Shown here piece after piece: positions 36,301 to 43,433 of a stretch of DNA of 64,000 nt; position 1 is the first letter of the stretch, and each line of letters opens with the position of its first letter. The DNA comes from WLMZ01 sp963732585. Lineage in GTDB: Bacteria; Actinomycetota; Acidimicrobiia; Acidimicrobiales; Ilumatobacteraceae. The notes beneath the pieces were generated by a model. It did no database searches, was not told where the DNA came from, and saw only the letters and a list, made by a program, of their open reading frames with translations. Location: the NCBI GenBank assembly GCA_963732585.1, contig CAVSZY010000003.1:558001-622000 (forward strand), written 5' to 3'. A program made the position numbers and the translations under genes.

Positions 36301-36824
36301 AAGACGTTCGAACCACGCGGCGCGACCTCGCCAGGGTGATCCGTGCGGTCGACGCCGAAATTCAATCCGTCTTCGCCGCCGCCTTTGCCGACGTCAGCGC
36401 CAACTTCACTGCGCTGTTCACCATGTTGTTTCCCGGCGGCACCGGTCGGTTGATCCTGACCAACCCCGACGACCTGCTCAATACCGGCATCGAGGTCGAA
36501 GCCAAGCCGAGCGGCAAGAACGTCAAGAAGCTGTCGCTGCTCTCCGGTGGCGAGCGCTCGTTGACCGCCCTTGCGTACCTGTTTGCCGTGTTCCGCAGCC
36601 GCCCGTCGCCGTTCTACGTGATGGACGAGGTCGAGGCCGCGCTCGACGACGTCAACCTGCACCGATTTCTGCAATTGATCGCCGAGTTCCGTCGTGATGC
36701 CCAACTGCTGATCGTCAGCCACCAGAAGCGAACGATGGAAGCGGGGGACAGCCTGCTCGGCGTCAGCATGCAGCCCGGCGGCTCATCCAAGGTGATCACC
36801 GAGCGGCGCACAGCCGACGCCTAA
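33342..36824 (+). CDS. smc: Chromosome segregation protein SMC
   Basis: A 1160-residue condensin ATPase. It begins FLKALTLKGFKSFAE with Walker A VGPNGSGKSNVVDA, a first coiled coil to about 510, a hinge at about 510-680 (IGTMLDLVEIDSGWEQAVEAAL onset), a second coiled coil to about 1000, and the C-terminal head with LLSGGERSLTALAYLFA and Walker B FYVMDEVEAALDD. GTG 33342 is the start that puts the usual short N terminus before the first strand; TAGGGT (33325-33330) lies 11 nt upstream, so the leader would be very short. Confidence 0.97.
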   Translation: MFLKALTLKGFKSFAETTTMQLEPGVTVVVGPNGSGKSNVVDAIAWVLGAQAPSAVRSQKMDDVIFAGTAKRPALGRAEVTLTLDNSGGILPIEFNEVTISRTLFRTGESEYAINGVNCRLLDVQELLSDAGVGRQQHVIVSQGQIDAVLNARPEDRRSIIEEAAGVLKFRRRKEKAERRLDATEASLLRVQDLLREVRRQLRPLERQAEAARRHVDLQRELNELKIFLAGREIASLRTRLSTNATAKIAVDEADRGLRCELAALDTDVLAAEAELSARGDSDLGDEMVRIEQLRERARGLSAVLAERRRSMERDHGQLMNAGVVANLEHDAARFAEELRTVEDEQATLAPAAESLAEREQSFHSERELTLRALQQAAQPRTASSAVAEVRGELRSVRSSLERAESEMRRSGSRLDALRSRQQRIDTDVERLRSDCEASQSVEEPLVAQLADAEQRHRLAVAELERLAIARQGAAEERSRSKARCEALQLALDSARARAGAQRLAQLDGVIGTMLDLVEIDSGWEQAVEAALGEALSAVVVSSTDSARSALESLRSGKTAGAVVALGLEAQPAPTPSAGEPVRAHVRGHSASHRREVDALLDTLLGGAVRAAGWAEAVELALRFPAATVVTDEGDRFSASGWRLGVAGGGATAAALEESLASAEASGRAYEAIDADWQHASAAMKAAQLDEAAVIRQLDASDARFTAASEGLARAQADRREVIAEIEAAGPAGKDLVERVEREQIRLQELEALLPALEADEAAETAASRARGEARAALESKAALLAGQRRDLEVRNAALIERAQFLQRRIEETNRRLEADAEARAEAAERRVALERSMTAVGRLDALVSEHRAVIESRWAELQEIRRRQSDEVRAIAARLDALRRSRGDAEKRLEELRERVRRIELDETELRLRLEQAVETLRRDLDIEPDVAIAAEQPVLTEGVNAAARVRDLDRELRLLGPINPLALEEFSELQERHRFLEEQLEDVRTTRRDLARVIRAVDAEIQSVFAAAFADVSANFTALFTMLFPGGTGRLILTNPDDLLNTGIEVEAKPSGKNVKKLSLLSGGERSLTALAYLFAVFRSRPSPFYVMDEVEAALDDVNLHRFLQLIAEFRRDAQLLIVSHQKRTMEAGDSLLGVSMQPGGSSKVITERRTADA

Positions 36825-36893
36825 GCACGTTCCGCTGGCAGCTCTGGGCCGCGCGGCGCGACCCATCCGCAGATCGCAGCTAGCGTCATGCCC

Positions 36894-38087
36894 GTGATTT
36901 GGCTGTATCTCGCTCTCGCTGTCCTCGTTCTCGGTCTTGGCACCGTCGCTGTCACTCGGGCGCGGGCCAAGCAATTGCCGCCGCCGAGGCCGACGAAGCC
37001 GACGAAGCCGACGAAGTCGGCTAGGCCGACAGTGCCGATCGAGGCGCCGCCGAAGGCACCGTCGCCAAAGCCCGCCGAGTCGACCGTTGTCGAGGCGCCC
37101 GACGCGTCCGAGGCGGACGTCGAAGTCGATGACGTTGTTGGCGACGAGCCGAGTATCGACGAGCCGGAGGCGATCGTACGGCCGCGGCTGCGCGACCGGT
37201 TGGCAAAGTCGCGAGCGACCTTCGTCGGGGCCTTCAGCGGTGTGCGCGGTCGGCAAGCCATTACCGAGGAAACCTGGGACGAGCTGGAAGAGGCTCTACT
37301 CAAGGCCGACGTCGGGGTGCGCGTCACCGATGAATTGCTCGGCGGCTTGCGACTGCGCGTCAAGGCCAAAGAGATCAGCGTGCCGAATGACTTGCTCGAC
37401 GCATTGCAATCGGAGATGGTCGCTCGCCTTGACGGTGCCGAGCGCGGCTTGAATTTTGTCGACAGCGAACCCGGTCAACCGAACGTCTGGCTGATGGTCG
37501 GTGTCAACGGCGTTGGCAAGACGACGACGATCGGCAAACTCGGCGCGCAGCAGAGCGCCCTCGGGCACTCGGTGCTGATGGCCGCCGGCGACACATTCCG
37601 AGCCGCCGCTGCCGAGCAACTGGCCACCTGGGCGGAGCGTTCGAATTCGGACTTCGTGCGCGGCAGCGAAGGCAGCGACCCCAGTTCGGTGATCTTCGAC
37701 GGCATCGAACGGGCAAGTGCTCGTGGCCACGATCTCGTTCTCGCCGATACCGCCGGGCGACTGCACAATAAAACCAACCTGATGGAAGAGCTGCGCAAGG
37801 TTCGCCGAGTCGCCGACAAAGGCCAGGGCAAGGTCACCGAGGTGCTGCTGGTGATCGATGCCACCACTGGCCAGAACGGATTGGCCCAGGCGCGCCAGTT
37901 CGGTGAAGCTACCGAGGTCACCGGCGTGGTGTTGACCAAACTCGACGGTTCGGCCAAGGGCGGCATCGTCTTTGCCATCGAGACTGAACTGGGCATCCCG
38001 GTGAAGTTGGTCGGCGTCGGCGAGACGATCGGCGATCTGGTGCCGTTCGACCCGAACGAATTCATTGGTGCGCTCTTCGCAGAATGA
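36894..38087 (+). CDS. ftsY: Signal recognition particle receptor FtsY
   Basis: About 397 residues. A hydrophobic N-terminal helix (VIWLYLALAVLVLGLG) and an acidic, Thr/Lys/Pro-rich A domain with a PTK triplet repeat precede the NG domain: LLKADVGVRVTDELL, G1 MVGVNGVGKTTTIGKLG, DTFRAAAAEQL, DTAGRLH, and TKLDGSAKGGI. It docks ribosome-SRP complexes at the membrane. GTG 36894 is preferred because TAGCGT ends 7 nt upstream; ATG 36888 would start only 1 nt after that hexamer. Directly precedes ffh. Confidence 0.95.
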   Translation: MIWLYLALAVLVLGLGTVAVTRARAKQLPPPRPTKPTKPTKSARPTVPIEAPPKAPSPKPAESTVVEAPDASEADVEVDDVVGDEPSIDEPEAIVRPRLRDRLAKSRATFVGAFSGVRGRQAITEETWDELEEALLKADVGVRVTDELLGGLRLRVKAKEISVPNDLLDALQSEMVARLDGAERGLNFVDSEPGQPNVWLMVGVNGVGKTTTIGKLGAQQSALGHSVLMAAGDTFRAAAAEQLATWAERSNSDFVRGSEGSDPSSVIFDGIERASARGHDLVLADTAGRLHNKTNLMEELRKVRRVADKGQGKVTEVLLVIDATTGQNGLAQARQFGEATEVTGVVLTKLDGSAKGGIVFAIETELGIPVKLVGVGETIGDLVPFDPNEFIGALFAE

Positions 38088-38094
38088 GTGCCGG

Positions 38095-38100
38095 TAGCCT
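38095..38100 (+). promoter_or_regulatory. Leaderless -10 element (TAGCCT) for ffh
   Basis: TAGCCT ends 8 nt before the ATG at 38109 that opens the canonical Ffh N terminus MFDTLSNRF. This argues against the in-frame ATG at 38088, which lies upstream of the hexamer. Confidence 0.6.
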
Positions 38101-38108
38101 CAACCGCG

Positions 38109-39533
38109 ATGTTTGACACCCTGTCCAATCGCTTCGACGGAATCTTTAAGCGGCTGCGCGGCAAAGGCCGCCTGACCGAAGCTGATGTCGATGAGGTGTT
38201 GCGCGAGATTCGCACGGCTCTCCTTGAGGCTGACGTCAACGTCAGCGTGGCCCGCACCGTCGTCGGGCGGATCCGTGAGCAGACCATCGGGGCAACGCTG
38301 TCGCAGGCGCTCGACCCCAGCCAGCAGATCATCAAGGTCGTCAACACGGAACTGACCCGGATGCTCGGCGGCGAGACGCTGAAGATCAACTACGCCTCGC
38401 GCCCGCCGACGGTGGTGTTGATGGCCGGCCTGCAGGGTGCTGGCAAGACGACGAACGCCGCCAAGCTGGCGCGCTGGTTCAAGAGCCAGGGCCGTCAGCC
38501 GATGCTCGTCGGCGCCGACTTGCAGCGCCCAGCAGCGGTCGAGCAGTTGCGCACCCTCGGTCGCCAGATCGACGTTCCCGTGTTCAGCGATCCGAGCGAT
38601 CCGGTAACCACAGCGCGGCGCGGGCTCGACGAAGCACGCCGGCTGGGGCGTGACGTGCTGATCGTCGACACCGCTGGCCGCCTGGCCATCGATGCCGAGA
38701 TGATGGCCCAGGTCCGTCAGATCAGCGAGACCATCAGCCCGGACTACACCTTCTTGGTCATCGACGCGATGACCGGTCAAGATGCCGTCGCCGTCGCCGA
38801 GGCGTTCCATGAGACGCTGGCGATCGATGGTGTCATCCTCTCCAAGCTCGACGGCGACGCCCGCGGTGGTGCAGCGCTGAGCGTCAAGGAAGTGATTGGC
38901 CGACCGATCGCCTTCGCCTCGACCGGTGAAAAGCTCGACGCTTTCGAGCAGTTCCACCCGGACCGCATGGCAGGGCGCATCCTCGGTATGGGCGACATGC
39001 TGACCCTCATCGAGCAGGCCGAGCAGGCCTTCGAAAAGGACCAGGCGGAAGAAGCTGCGCAGCGGCTGATGGAAGGCGAATTCACCTTCGACGACTTCCT
39101 CGAACAGATGCAGCAGATCAAGAAAATGGGCCCGCTCTCAGGGCTGTTAGGGATGATGCCGGGCATACCCAAGGAATTGAAGGGCGCGAAGATCGATGAC
39201 GACGACCTCAAGCCCGTCGAAGCGATCATTCGGGCGATGACGCCGTTGGAGCGTCGCCGACCGGAGTTGATCAATGGCAGCCGCCGCACCCGCATCGCCG
39301 TCGGCAGTGGTACGTCCGTGGGCGAGGTCAACCGCCTGGTCAAGCAATTTGGCGAGATGCAGAAGATGATGAAACGCCTCGGTGGGATGACCACCACGAA
39401 GAAGGGCAAGAAGCGCCCGGCGATGCGCCCCGGCGCCCTTCGCGGCGGGTTCCCTGGCGGATTGCCCGCTGGTTTTCCGGGTTTGGCGGATGATGTCGAC
39501 CCGACGACGTTTCCCGGCGGACGCTTCAACTAG
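38109..39533 (+). CDS. ffh: Signal recognition particle protein Ffh
   Basis: A 474-residue SRP GTPase. N domain MFDTLSNRFDGIFKRL, G1 LMAGLQGAGKTTNAAKLA, DLQRPAAVEQL, DTAGRLAID, SKLDGDARGGAALS and the methionine-rich M domain (FDDFLEQMQQIKKMGPLSGL, GMMPGIPKEL) are present. The C-terminal tail is Gly/Pro/Lys-rich. It binds signal sequences and 4.5S RNA; the RNA gene is not in the window. Confidence 0.97.
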   Translation: MFDTLSNRFDGIFKRLRGKGRLTEADVDEVLREIRTALLEADVNVSVARTVVGRIREQTIGATLSQALDPSQQIIKVVNTELTRMLGGETLKINYASRPPTVVLMAGLQGAGKTTNAAKLARWFKSQGRQPMLVGADLQRPAAVEQLRTLGRQIDVPVFSDPSDPVTTARRGLDEARRLGRDVLIVDTAGRLAIDAEMMAQVRQISETISPDYTFLVIDAMTGQDAVAVAEAFHETLAIDGVILSKLDGDARGGAALSVKEVIGRPIAFASTGEKLDAFEQFHPDRMAGRILGMGDMLTLIEQAEQAFEKDQAEEAAQRLMEGEFTFDDFLEQMQQIKKMGPLSGLLGMMPGIPKELKGAKIDDDDLKPVEAIIRAMTPLERRRPELINGSRRTRIAVGSGTSVGEVNRLVKQFGEMQKMMKRLGGMTTTKKGKKRPAMRPGALRGGFPGGLPAGFPGLADDVDPTTFPGGRFN

Positions 39534-39619
39534 GCGAATTTCGGTGCCGGTCACCGATGTTGCGCTGGTCGGCGCTAACCTTTCACAGTTCTTTAAGACC
39601 TTCCAGGAGTCTGTCACCC

Positions 39620-39892
39620 ATGTCAGTAAAGCTGCGCCTCACTCGCGTCGGTAAGACCAAGCAGCCGCAATATCGCATCGTTGCCAGCGACAGCCGCTCG
39701 CCGCGCGATGGTCGGTTCATCGAAATAGTCGGCCAGTACAACCCTCGCCAAGAGCCAAGCGTCATCACCGTCGACAACGCCAAGGCAGTCAAGTGGTTGA
39801 TGGAAGGTGCCCAGCCAACCGAGCGCGTCCGCAAGTTGCTGGAAATCTCCGGCGCTTGGAGCGAATTCGGTGCTGCACGGGCAGCCAAGTGA
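39620..39892 (+). CDS. rpsP: 30S ribosomal protein S16 (bS16)
   Basis: A 90-residue ribosomal protein beginning MSVKLRLTRVGKTKQPQYRIV with DGRFIEIVGQYNPR, diagnostic of bS16. AGGAG (39605-39609) precedes the ATG by 10 nt and TAACCT at about 39574 may be its -10. First gene of rpsP-khpA-rimM-trmD-rplS. Confidence 0.97.
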   Translation: MSVKLRLTRVGKTKQPQYRIVASDSRSPRDGRFIEIVGQYNPRQEPSVITVDNAKAVKWLMEGAQPTERVRKLLEISGAWSEFGAARAAK

Positions 39893-40167
39893 CCGACTCG
39901 AACGACTCCGGCAACTCGATCGTCGCCCCGACGGCGACGGCGGTGCTCTCGCACGTCGTTCGTTCGATCGTCGACGATCCCGATGCGGTGCGCATCGAGG
40001 GCATCGAGTCAAAGGGACGCGTCAAGCTCGAGGTCAAGGTCGGTCCTGGCGATCTTGGTCGAGTGATCGGGCGCCGTGGGCGCACCGCTCAGAGCCTGCG
40101 CACCGTTGTGCGCGCCGCGGCCAGCCGCGACGGCGTCGAAGTCGACGTCGACCTCATCGACGATTGA
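39889..40167 (+). CDS. khpA: KH-domain RNA-binding protein KhpA
   Basis: A 92-residue single KH-domain protein. The nucleic-acid loop is GRVIGRRGRTAQSLRTVV (GxxG as GRRG). KhpA-type proteins bind RNA and in Gram-positives influence cell-envelope growth. The GTG overlaps the rpsP stop (GTGA), so it is translated by coupling. Standard place between rpsP and rimM. Confidence 0.9.
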   Translation: MTDSNDSGNSIVAPTATAVLSHVVRSIVDDPDAVRIEGIESKGRVKLEVKVGPGDLGRVIGRRGRTAQSLRTVVRAAASRDGVEVDVDLIDD

Positions 40168-40174
40168 TCTCAAC

Positions 40175-40663
40175 GTGACCCAGCCTTCGCCTGCCGAGGG
40201 CTTGTTGCTCGTTGGCTATGTCCGTCGCCCGCACGGCGTGCGCGGCGATACCTATGTCGATCTGACGACCGACCGCGAGGAACGCCTCGCGGTCGGTTCG
40301 CGTCTGTGGGTCAATGGCGGCTGGGTCATCGTTGCCACATCGCGATTGCTGCCGCAGCGTTGGCTCGTTCATTTCGAGGGCTTTGATGATCGTTCCGCAG
40401 TCGAGGCGCTGACCAATCGAGAGTTATATGCCGAGCCGATCGCCGATGACGATGCGCTGTGGGTTCATGAGCTGATCGGATCCGAGGTCATCGAGGTGGG
40501 TGGCACGCATCGCGGGCGGTGCGTCGCCGTGCTCGCCAATCCGGCCAACGACTTGTTGGAACTGGACGGCGGTGCGCTCGTGCCCATTCCGTTTGTGATT
40601 TCGCACAAGCACGGGGTGATCACCGTCGACGTGCCTGATGGACTGTTCGACCTCGAAAGCTGA
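40175..40663 (+). CDS. rimM: Ribosome maturation factor RimM
   Basis: A 162-residue 16S rRNA-processing factor binding S19 on the 30S head. N-terminal VGYVRRPHGVRGDTYVDLTTD and C-terminal PRC-barrel residues (DALWVHELIGSEV, DLLELDGGALVPIPFV) are family-typical. The start is GTG 40175, eight bases after the khpA stop. Confidence 0.92.
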   Translation: MTQPSPAEGLLLVGYVRRPHGVRGDTYVDLTTDREERLAVGSRLWVNGGWVIVATSRLLPQRWLVHFEGFDDRSAVEALTNRELYAEPIADDDALWVHELIGSEVIEVGGTHRGRCVAVLANPANDLLELDGGALVPIPFVISHKHGVITVDVPDGLFDLES

Positions 40664-40673
40664 GTGCGTAGGC

Positions 40674-41408
40674 ATGCGGGTCGACGTCTTTTCCATCTTT
40701 CCCAGCCTGGTCGACTCGTTCTGCTCGGAGAGTCTGCTCGGCAAGGCGCGCCGAACGGCGCTGCTCGAACTTCGCTGCCACGACATCCGTGACCAGACCA
40801 GCGATGTTCATCGCACCGTGGACGACACTCCCTTTGGTGGCGGTGCCGGCATGGTGATGCGCGCGGAGCCGATCTTCGCGGCAGTCGAGGCCGCTGAACC
40901 GCCGCGGCCGCTGTATTTGTTGGGTCCCGGTGGTCGGCGTTTCGATCAACGTTTCGCCGCCGAACTCGCCGTCAGCGACGGGTTCAGCCTGCTGTGTGGG
41001 CGCTATGAGGGCATCGATCAGCGCGTCCATGACCATCTCGTCGACGGGGAAGTGTCGATCGGTGACGTGGTCTTGTCCGGTGGTGAGGTCGCCGCTTGTC
41101 TGATTATCGAAGCGGTCACGCGCTTGTTGCCGGGGGCGATGGGCAACAGTGACAGCCCGGTTCGGGAGAGCTTCGGTGAGTCCGGACTGCTCGAAGAACC
41201 GCAGTACACCCGGCCGGGCGAATTTCGTGGATGGGCGGTGCCCGACGTGCTGCGCAGCGGTGATCACGGCCGGATTGAGCGCTGGCGACGGGCCCAGGCG
41301 CTGCATCGCACGATTCGTCATCGTCCGGACCTGCTCACCGACCGCGGCGGCTTGACGATTGATGACCGTCGGTTGTTGGAAGAGTTCCCCGACACCCCCT
41401 ATCCTTGA
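40674..41408 (+). CDS. trmD: tRNA (guanine(37)-N1)-methyltransferase
   Basis: A 244-residue SPOUT-class enzyme that makes m1G37 to prevent +1 slippage. Motifs: MRVDVFSIFPSLVD, DDTPFGGGAGMVM, LLCGRYEGIDQRV, the trefoil-knot EVSIGDVVLSGGE and GLLEEPQYTRP. ATG 40674 gives the canonical start. Length normal. Confidence 0.97.
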   Translation: MRVDVFSIFPSLVDSFCSESLLGKARRTALLELRCHDIRDQTSDVHRTVDDTPFGGGAGMVMRAEPIFAAVEAAEPPRPLYLLGPGGRRFDQRFAAELAVSDGFSLLCGRYEGIDQRVHDHLVDGEVSIGDVVLSGGEVAACLIIEAVTRLLPGAMGNSDSPVRESFGESGLLEEPQYTRPGEFRGWAVPDVLRSGDHGRIERWRRAQALHRTIRHRPDLLTDRGGLTIDDRRLLEEFPDTPYP

Positions 41409-41443
41409 GCGTTCGCCATTTCTGGCTCTGAGAAAGACCGCTG

Positions 41444-41791
41444 ATGAAGACCACCGACCTTGTTGACAACCAGAACCTTCGCACCGACATCCCCGAGTTC
41501 GGGCCCGGCGATGAAGTCAAGGTGCACGTGAAGGTCATCGAGGGAAACAAAGAGCGTGTCCAGATCTTCCAGGGCAACATCATCCGCCGTCAGGGCAGCG
41601 GTATCGCCGAGACGTACACGGTCCGCAAGGTCAGCTACGGCGTCGGCGTCGAGCGCACCTTCCCGGTGCACACGCCAACGGTCGCCAAGATCGAAGTGTT
41701 AAAGAAGGGCGACGTTCGTCGCGCCAAGCTGTATTACATCCGCGATCGCGTCGGCAAGGCCGCCAAGATCAAGGAAAAGCGCGTCTACTGA
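41444..41791 (+). CDS. rplS: 50S ribosomal protein L19 (bL19)
   Basis: A 115-residue ribosomal protein at the 30S-50S interface. LRTDIPEFGPGDEVKVHVKV, NKERVQIFQGNIIRRQGSG and SYGVGVERTFPVHTP are diagnostic. It closes the rpsP-trmD-rplS unit. Confidence 0.97.
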   Translation: MKTTDLVDNQNLRTDIPEFGPGDEVKVHVKVIEGNKERVQIFQGNIIRRQGSGIAETYTVRKVSYGVGVERTFPVHTPTVAKIEVLKKGDVRRAKLYYIRDRVGKAAKIKEKRVY

Positions 41792-41837
41792 GCGTTGCTC
41801 GGCGTCTTCGCGCTTCTCTCGGTGAGGGCACCCGATT

Positions 41838-42131
41838 TTGAGTTCTGACGATCTCGAGAACTACGAGGCCGAGCGGGAACTCCAGCTTGCGCAGGAGTAT
41901 CAAGACGTCGCGGCAATGTTCCGTTACGCCGTCGAAACCGAGCGCCGTTTCTACCTGGCTAATGACGTCAAGGTCACACAGGTGACCGACGCCGTTCGCC
42001 CGCTGATCGAGGTGGTGCTGACAGACGCATGGGTATGGGACATGTACCGCAAGAGCCGATTCGTACCCAAGGTTCGCGTCCTGACGTTCAAGGACGTCAA
42101 CGTCGAGGAACTGCCGGGGACGGACATCTAG
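41838..42131 (+). CDS. DUF2469-family protein
   Basis: A 97-residue protein of an actinobacteria-specific family (same family as mycobacterial genes between rplS and yraN). Family marks: SSDDLENYEAERELQLAQEY, VETERRFYLANDV, DAWVWDMYRKSRFV and VRVLTFKDVNVEEL. Function unknown. The start is TTG at 41838 with GGTGAGGG about nine bases upstream; no ATG or GTG gives the conserved N terminus. Confidence 0.88.
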   Translation: MSSDDLENYEAERELQLAQEYQDVAAMFRYAVETERRFYLANDVKVTQVTDAVRPLIEVVLTDAWVWDMYRKSRFVPKVRVLTFKDVNVEELPGTDI

Positions 42132-42499
42132 CTGAAGCCGTTGGCGGCTCGTCTGGCGATCAATCGCGCCGGGCGCGCGGCAGGTGGGGCGAAGACCTTG
42201 CCACCCGTTGGTACCAACGTCACGGCTATGAGATCCTCGACCGAAACTGGCGATGCGCCACCGGAGAGATCGACCTGATCGCCCAACTCGGTGAGACGGT
42301 GGTGTTTTGCGAGGTGAAGGCCCGCGCCTCACAAGCGTTCGGCTCGCCGATGCAGGCGGTCGGTTATGCCAAGCAACGACGGATCCGCCAACTGGCGGCG
42401 ATCTGGCTACGCGACCGTGGGCGGGGTACTTCGCAGGTCCGCTTCGACGTAGTCAGTATCGTCGGCACCTCGATCGAGGTCATCGAGGCAGCGTTCTAG
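42029..42499 (+). CDS. YraN/UPF0102 nuclease-fold protein, start uncertain
   Basis: The conserved part begins at about 42175 (RGRWGEDLATRWYQRHGY) and contains the restriction-endonuclease-like core GEIDLIAQLGETVVFCEVKAR and the family's QAVGYAKQRRIRQLA. YraN proteins resemble Holliday-junction resolvases. No ATG, GTG or TTG lies in frame between the end of DUF2469 and the conserved start; the nearest in-frame ATGs (42029, 42035) overlap DUF2469 by about 100 nt. A one-base loss in the GC-rich stretch near 42165-42185 would connect the domain to a TTG at 42141 or CTG at 42132. Confidence 0.8.
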   Translation: MGMGHVPQEPIRTQGSRPDVQGRQRRGTAGDGHLAEAVGGSSGDQSRRARGRWGEDLATRWYQRHGYEILDRNWRCATGEIDLIAQLGETVVFCEVKARASQAFGSPMQAVGYAKQRRIRQLAAIWLRDRGRGTSQVRFDVVSIVGTSIEVIEAAF

Positions 42500-42507
42500 C
42501 GGACGCG

Positions 42508-42618
42508 CTATCCGAGGAAGGCCCAGGCCAGCAAGCCAACAGCGCAGAGAATCGCCACGGCGACCATGGCGTAGTCGCCCGTGGTGGCTCGGTACTTGCG
42601 ATGCGGGTTGAATCCCAT
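42508..42618 (-). CDS. Tiny single-pass membrane protein (36 residues)
   Basis: Minus-strand ORF from ATG 42616-42618 to TAG. The polar start MGFNPHRKYRATTGDYAM is followed by one hydrophobic helix (VAVAILCAVGLLAWAFLG) to the end. GATACT lies 6 nt upstream on the minus strand, fitting the leaderless pattern of this genome. The positively charged N terminus suggests it stays cytosolic (N-in). Similar short proteins beginning MGFNPHRK are, as far as I recall, found in actinobacteria, but I cannot verify this here. Function unknown. Confidence 0.6.
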   Translation of the reverse strand: MGFNPHRKYRATTGDYAMVAVAILCAVGLLAWAFLG

Positions 42619-42707
42619 GTGCTCAGTATCGCCGTTGGCGGCGTGGATCGGCGGGGAAGCTGGCAGGTGCCCGCTCTTGGGGGTGGTGCTCCGCTAGCGT
42701 CGGCGAC

Positions 42708-43433
42708 GTGATTCAGCGCCGATCCGTTCGTCGATTCTGGCGACGAGTCTGTTTGTCGGCCGTGCCTCTGGCGGTGGTGTTCAGCATGATCGGATTGCCA
42801 GATGCGTCGGCACTGCCGCCGAGCACGGAGCCGGAACAACCATCGTCGCCGCTGATCCCCGTGCCCGCTGGCTGCCCCGGGCCAGAGCAGGCCACGGTGG
42901 TTTTCCAGGGCTCGATGGTCGCCAGCGATTCACGCACCGCCCGATTCTCGATCGAACAGGTGCGGGCCGGCAGCAGCGAGGGCTTCGCGATCTCAGGGCT
43001 GGTCGACATTCGTGTCGGCGAGGACGTGCGATTTCTCGAGCAGGATAAGAGCTACATCGTCGGTGCTGCTCCGCTGGGGGTCAACCAACCGCTCGGTTCT
43101 GTGGTGCGTCAGCCATTGCCGATCTTCGGCGGCAACAGCGTCATCGAATTGGGCGAGTCGTCGCTGGAATGTCCAACGTTCGAGTCGCCGATTCAGATCT
43201 TGCACCTCGATGGCAGAACGGTAGAGACGGGCGTGCTCGAGGGCGTGAAAGACGCCAAATCTCAAGTGGCGCGGGCCCTTCTGCTGCCGATCGCCGCCGC
43301 GTTCGGCATCATCATTGCCCTGGTGGCCGTCCGCTGGCTCTTCACTGGCATCTTCTCCGTCGCCCGCTCTGCGGCGCTTGGCGAGTCGCTGGTCAAGCGG
43401 GCTCGGGACCTCGACCGCGAACTTGACGCGTGA
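42708..43433 (+). CDS. Exported, C-terminally membrane-anchored protein of unknown function
   Basis: A 241-residue protein. A signal peptide (RRVCLSAVPLAVVFSMIGL, likely cut after ASA near residue 36) is followed by an extracellular domain with Cys in AGCPGPE and SSLECPTF, which could pair, and one membrane helix near 193-213 (LLPIAAAFGIIIALVAVRWLF) with a basic cytosolic tail. The domain pattern ATVVFQGSMVASDSRTARFS, VEQVRAG-like and VDIRVGEDVRFL is reminiscent of the beta-rich NTR/TIMP-like domains seen in actinobacterial surface proteins, but this is a weak impression. GTG start, TAGCGT 7 nt upstream. Its end overlaps the convergent addA-like gene by 41 nt. Confidence 0.7.
   Translation: MIQRRSVRRFWRRVCLSAVPLAVVFSMIGLPDASALPPSTEPEQPSSPLIPVPAGCPGPEQATVVFQGSMVASDSRTARFSIEQVRAGSSEGFAISGLVDIRVGEDVRFLEQDKSYIVGAAPLGVNQPLGSVVRQPLPIFGGNSVIELGESSLECPTFESPIQILHLDGRTVETGVLEGVKDAKSQVARALLLPIAAAFGIIIALVAVRWLFTGIFSVARSAALGESLVKRARDLDRELDA

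Noticed and set aside
38088..38108. ATG 38088 as ffh start
   Set aside because: It precedes the TAGCCT element and would add seven residues before the canonical MFDTL start.
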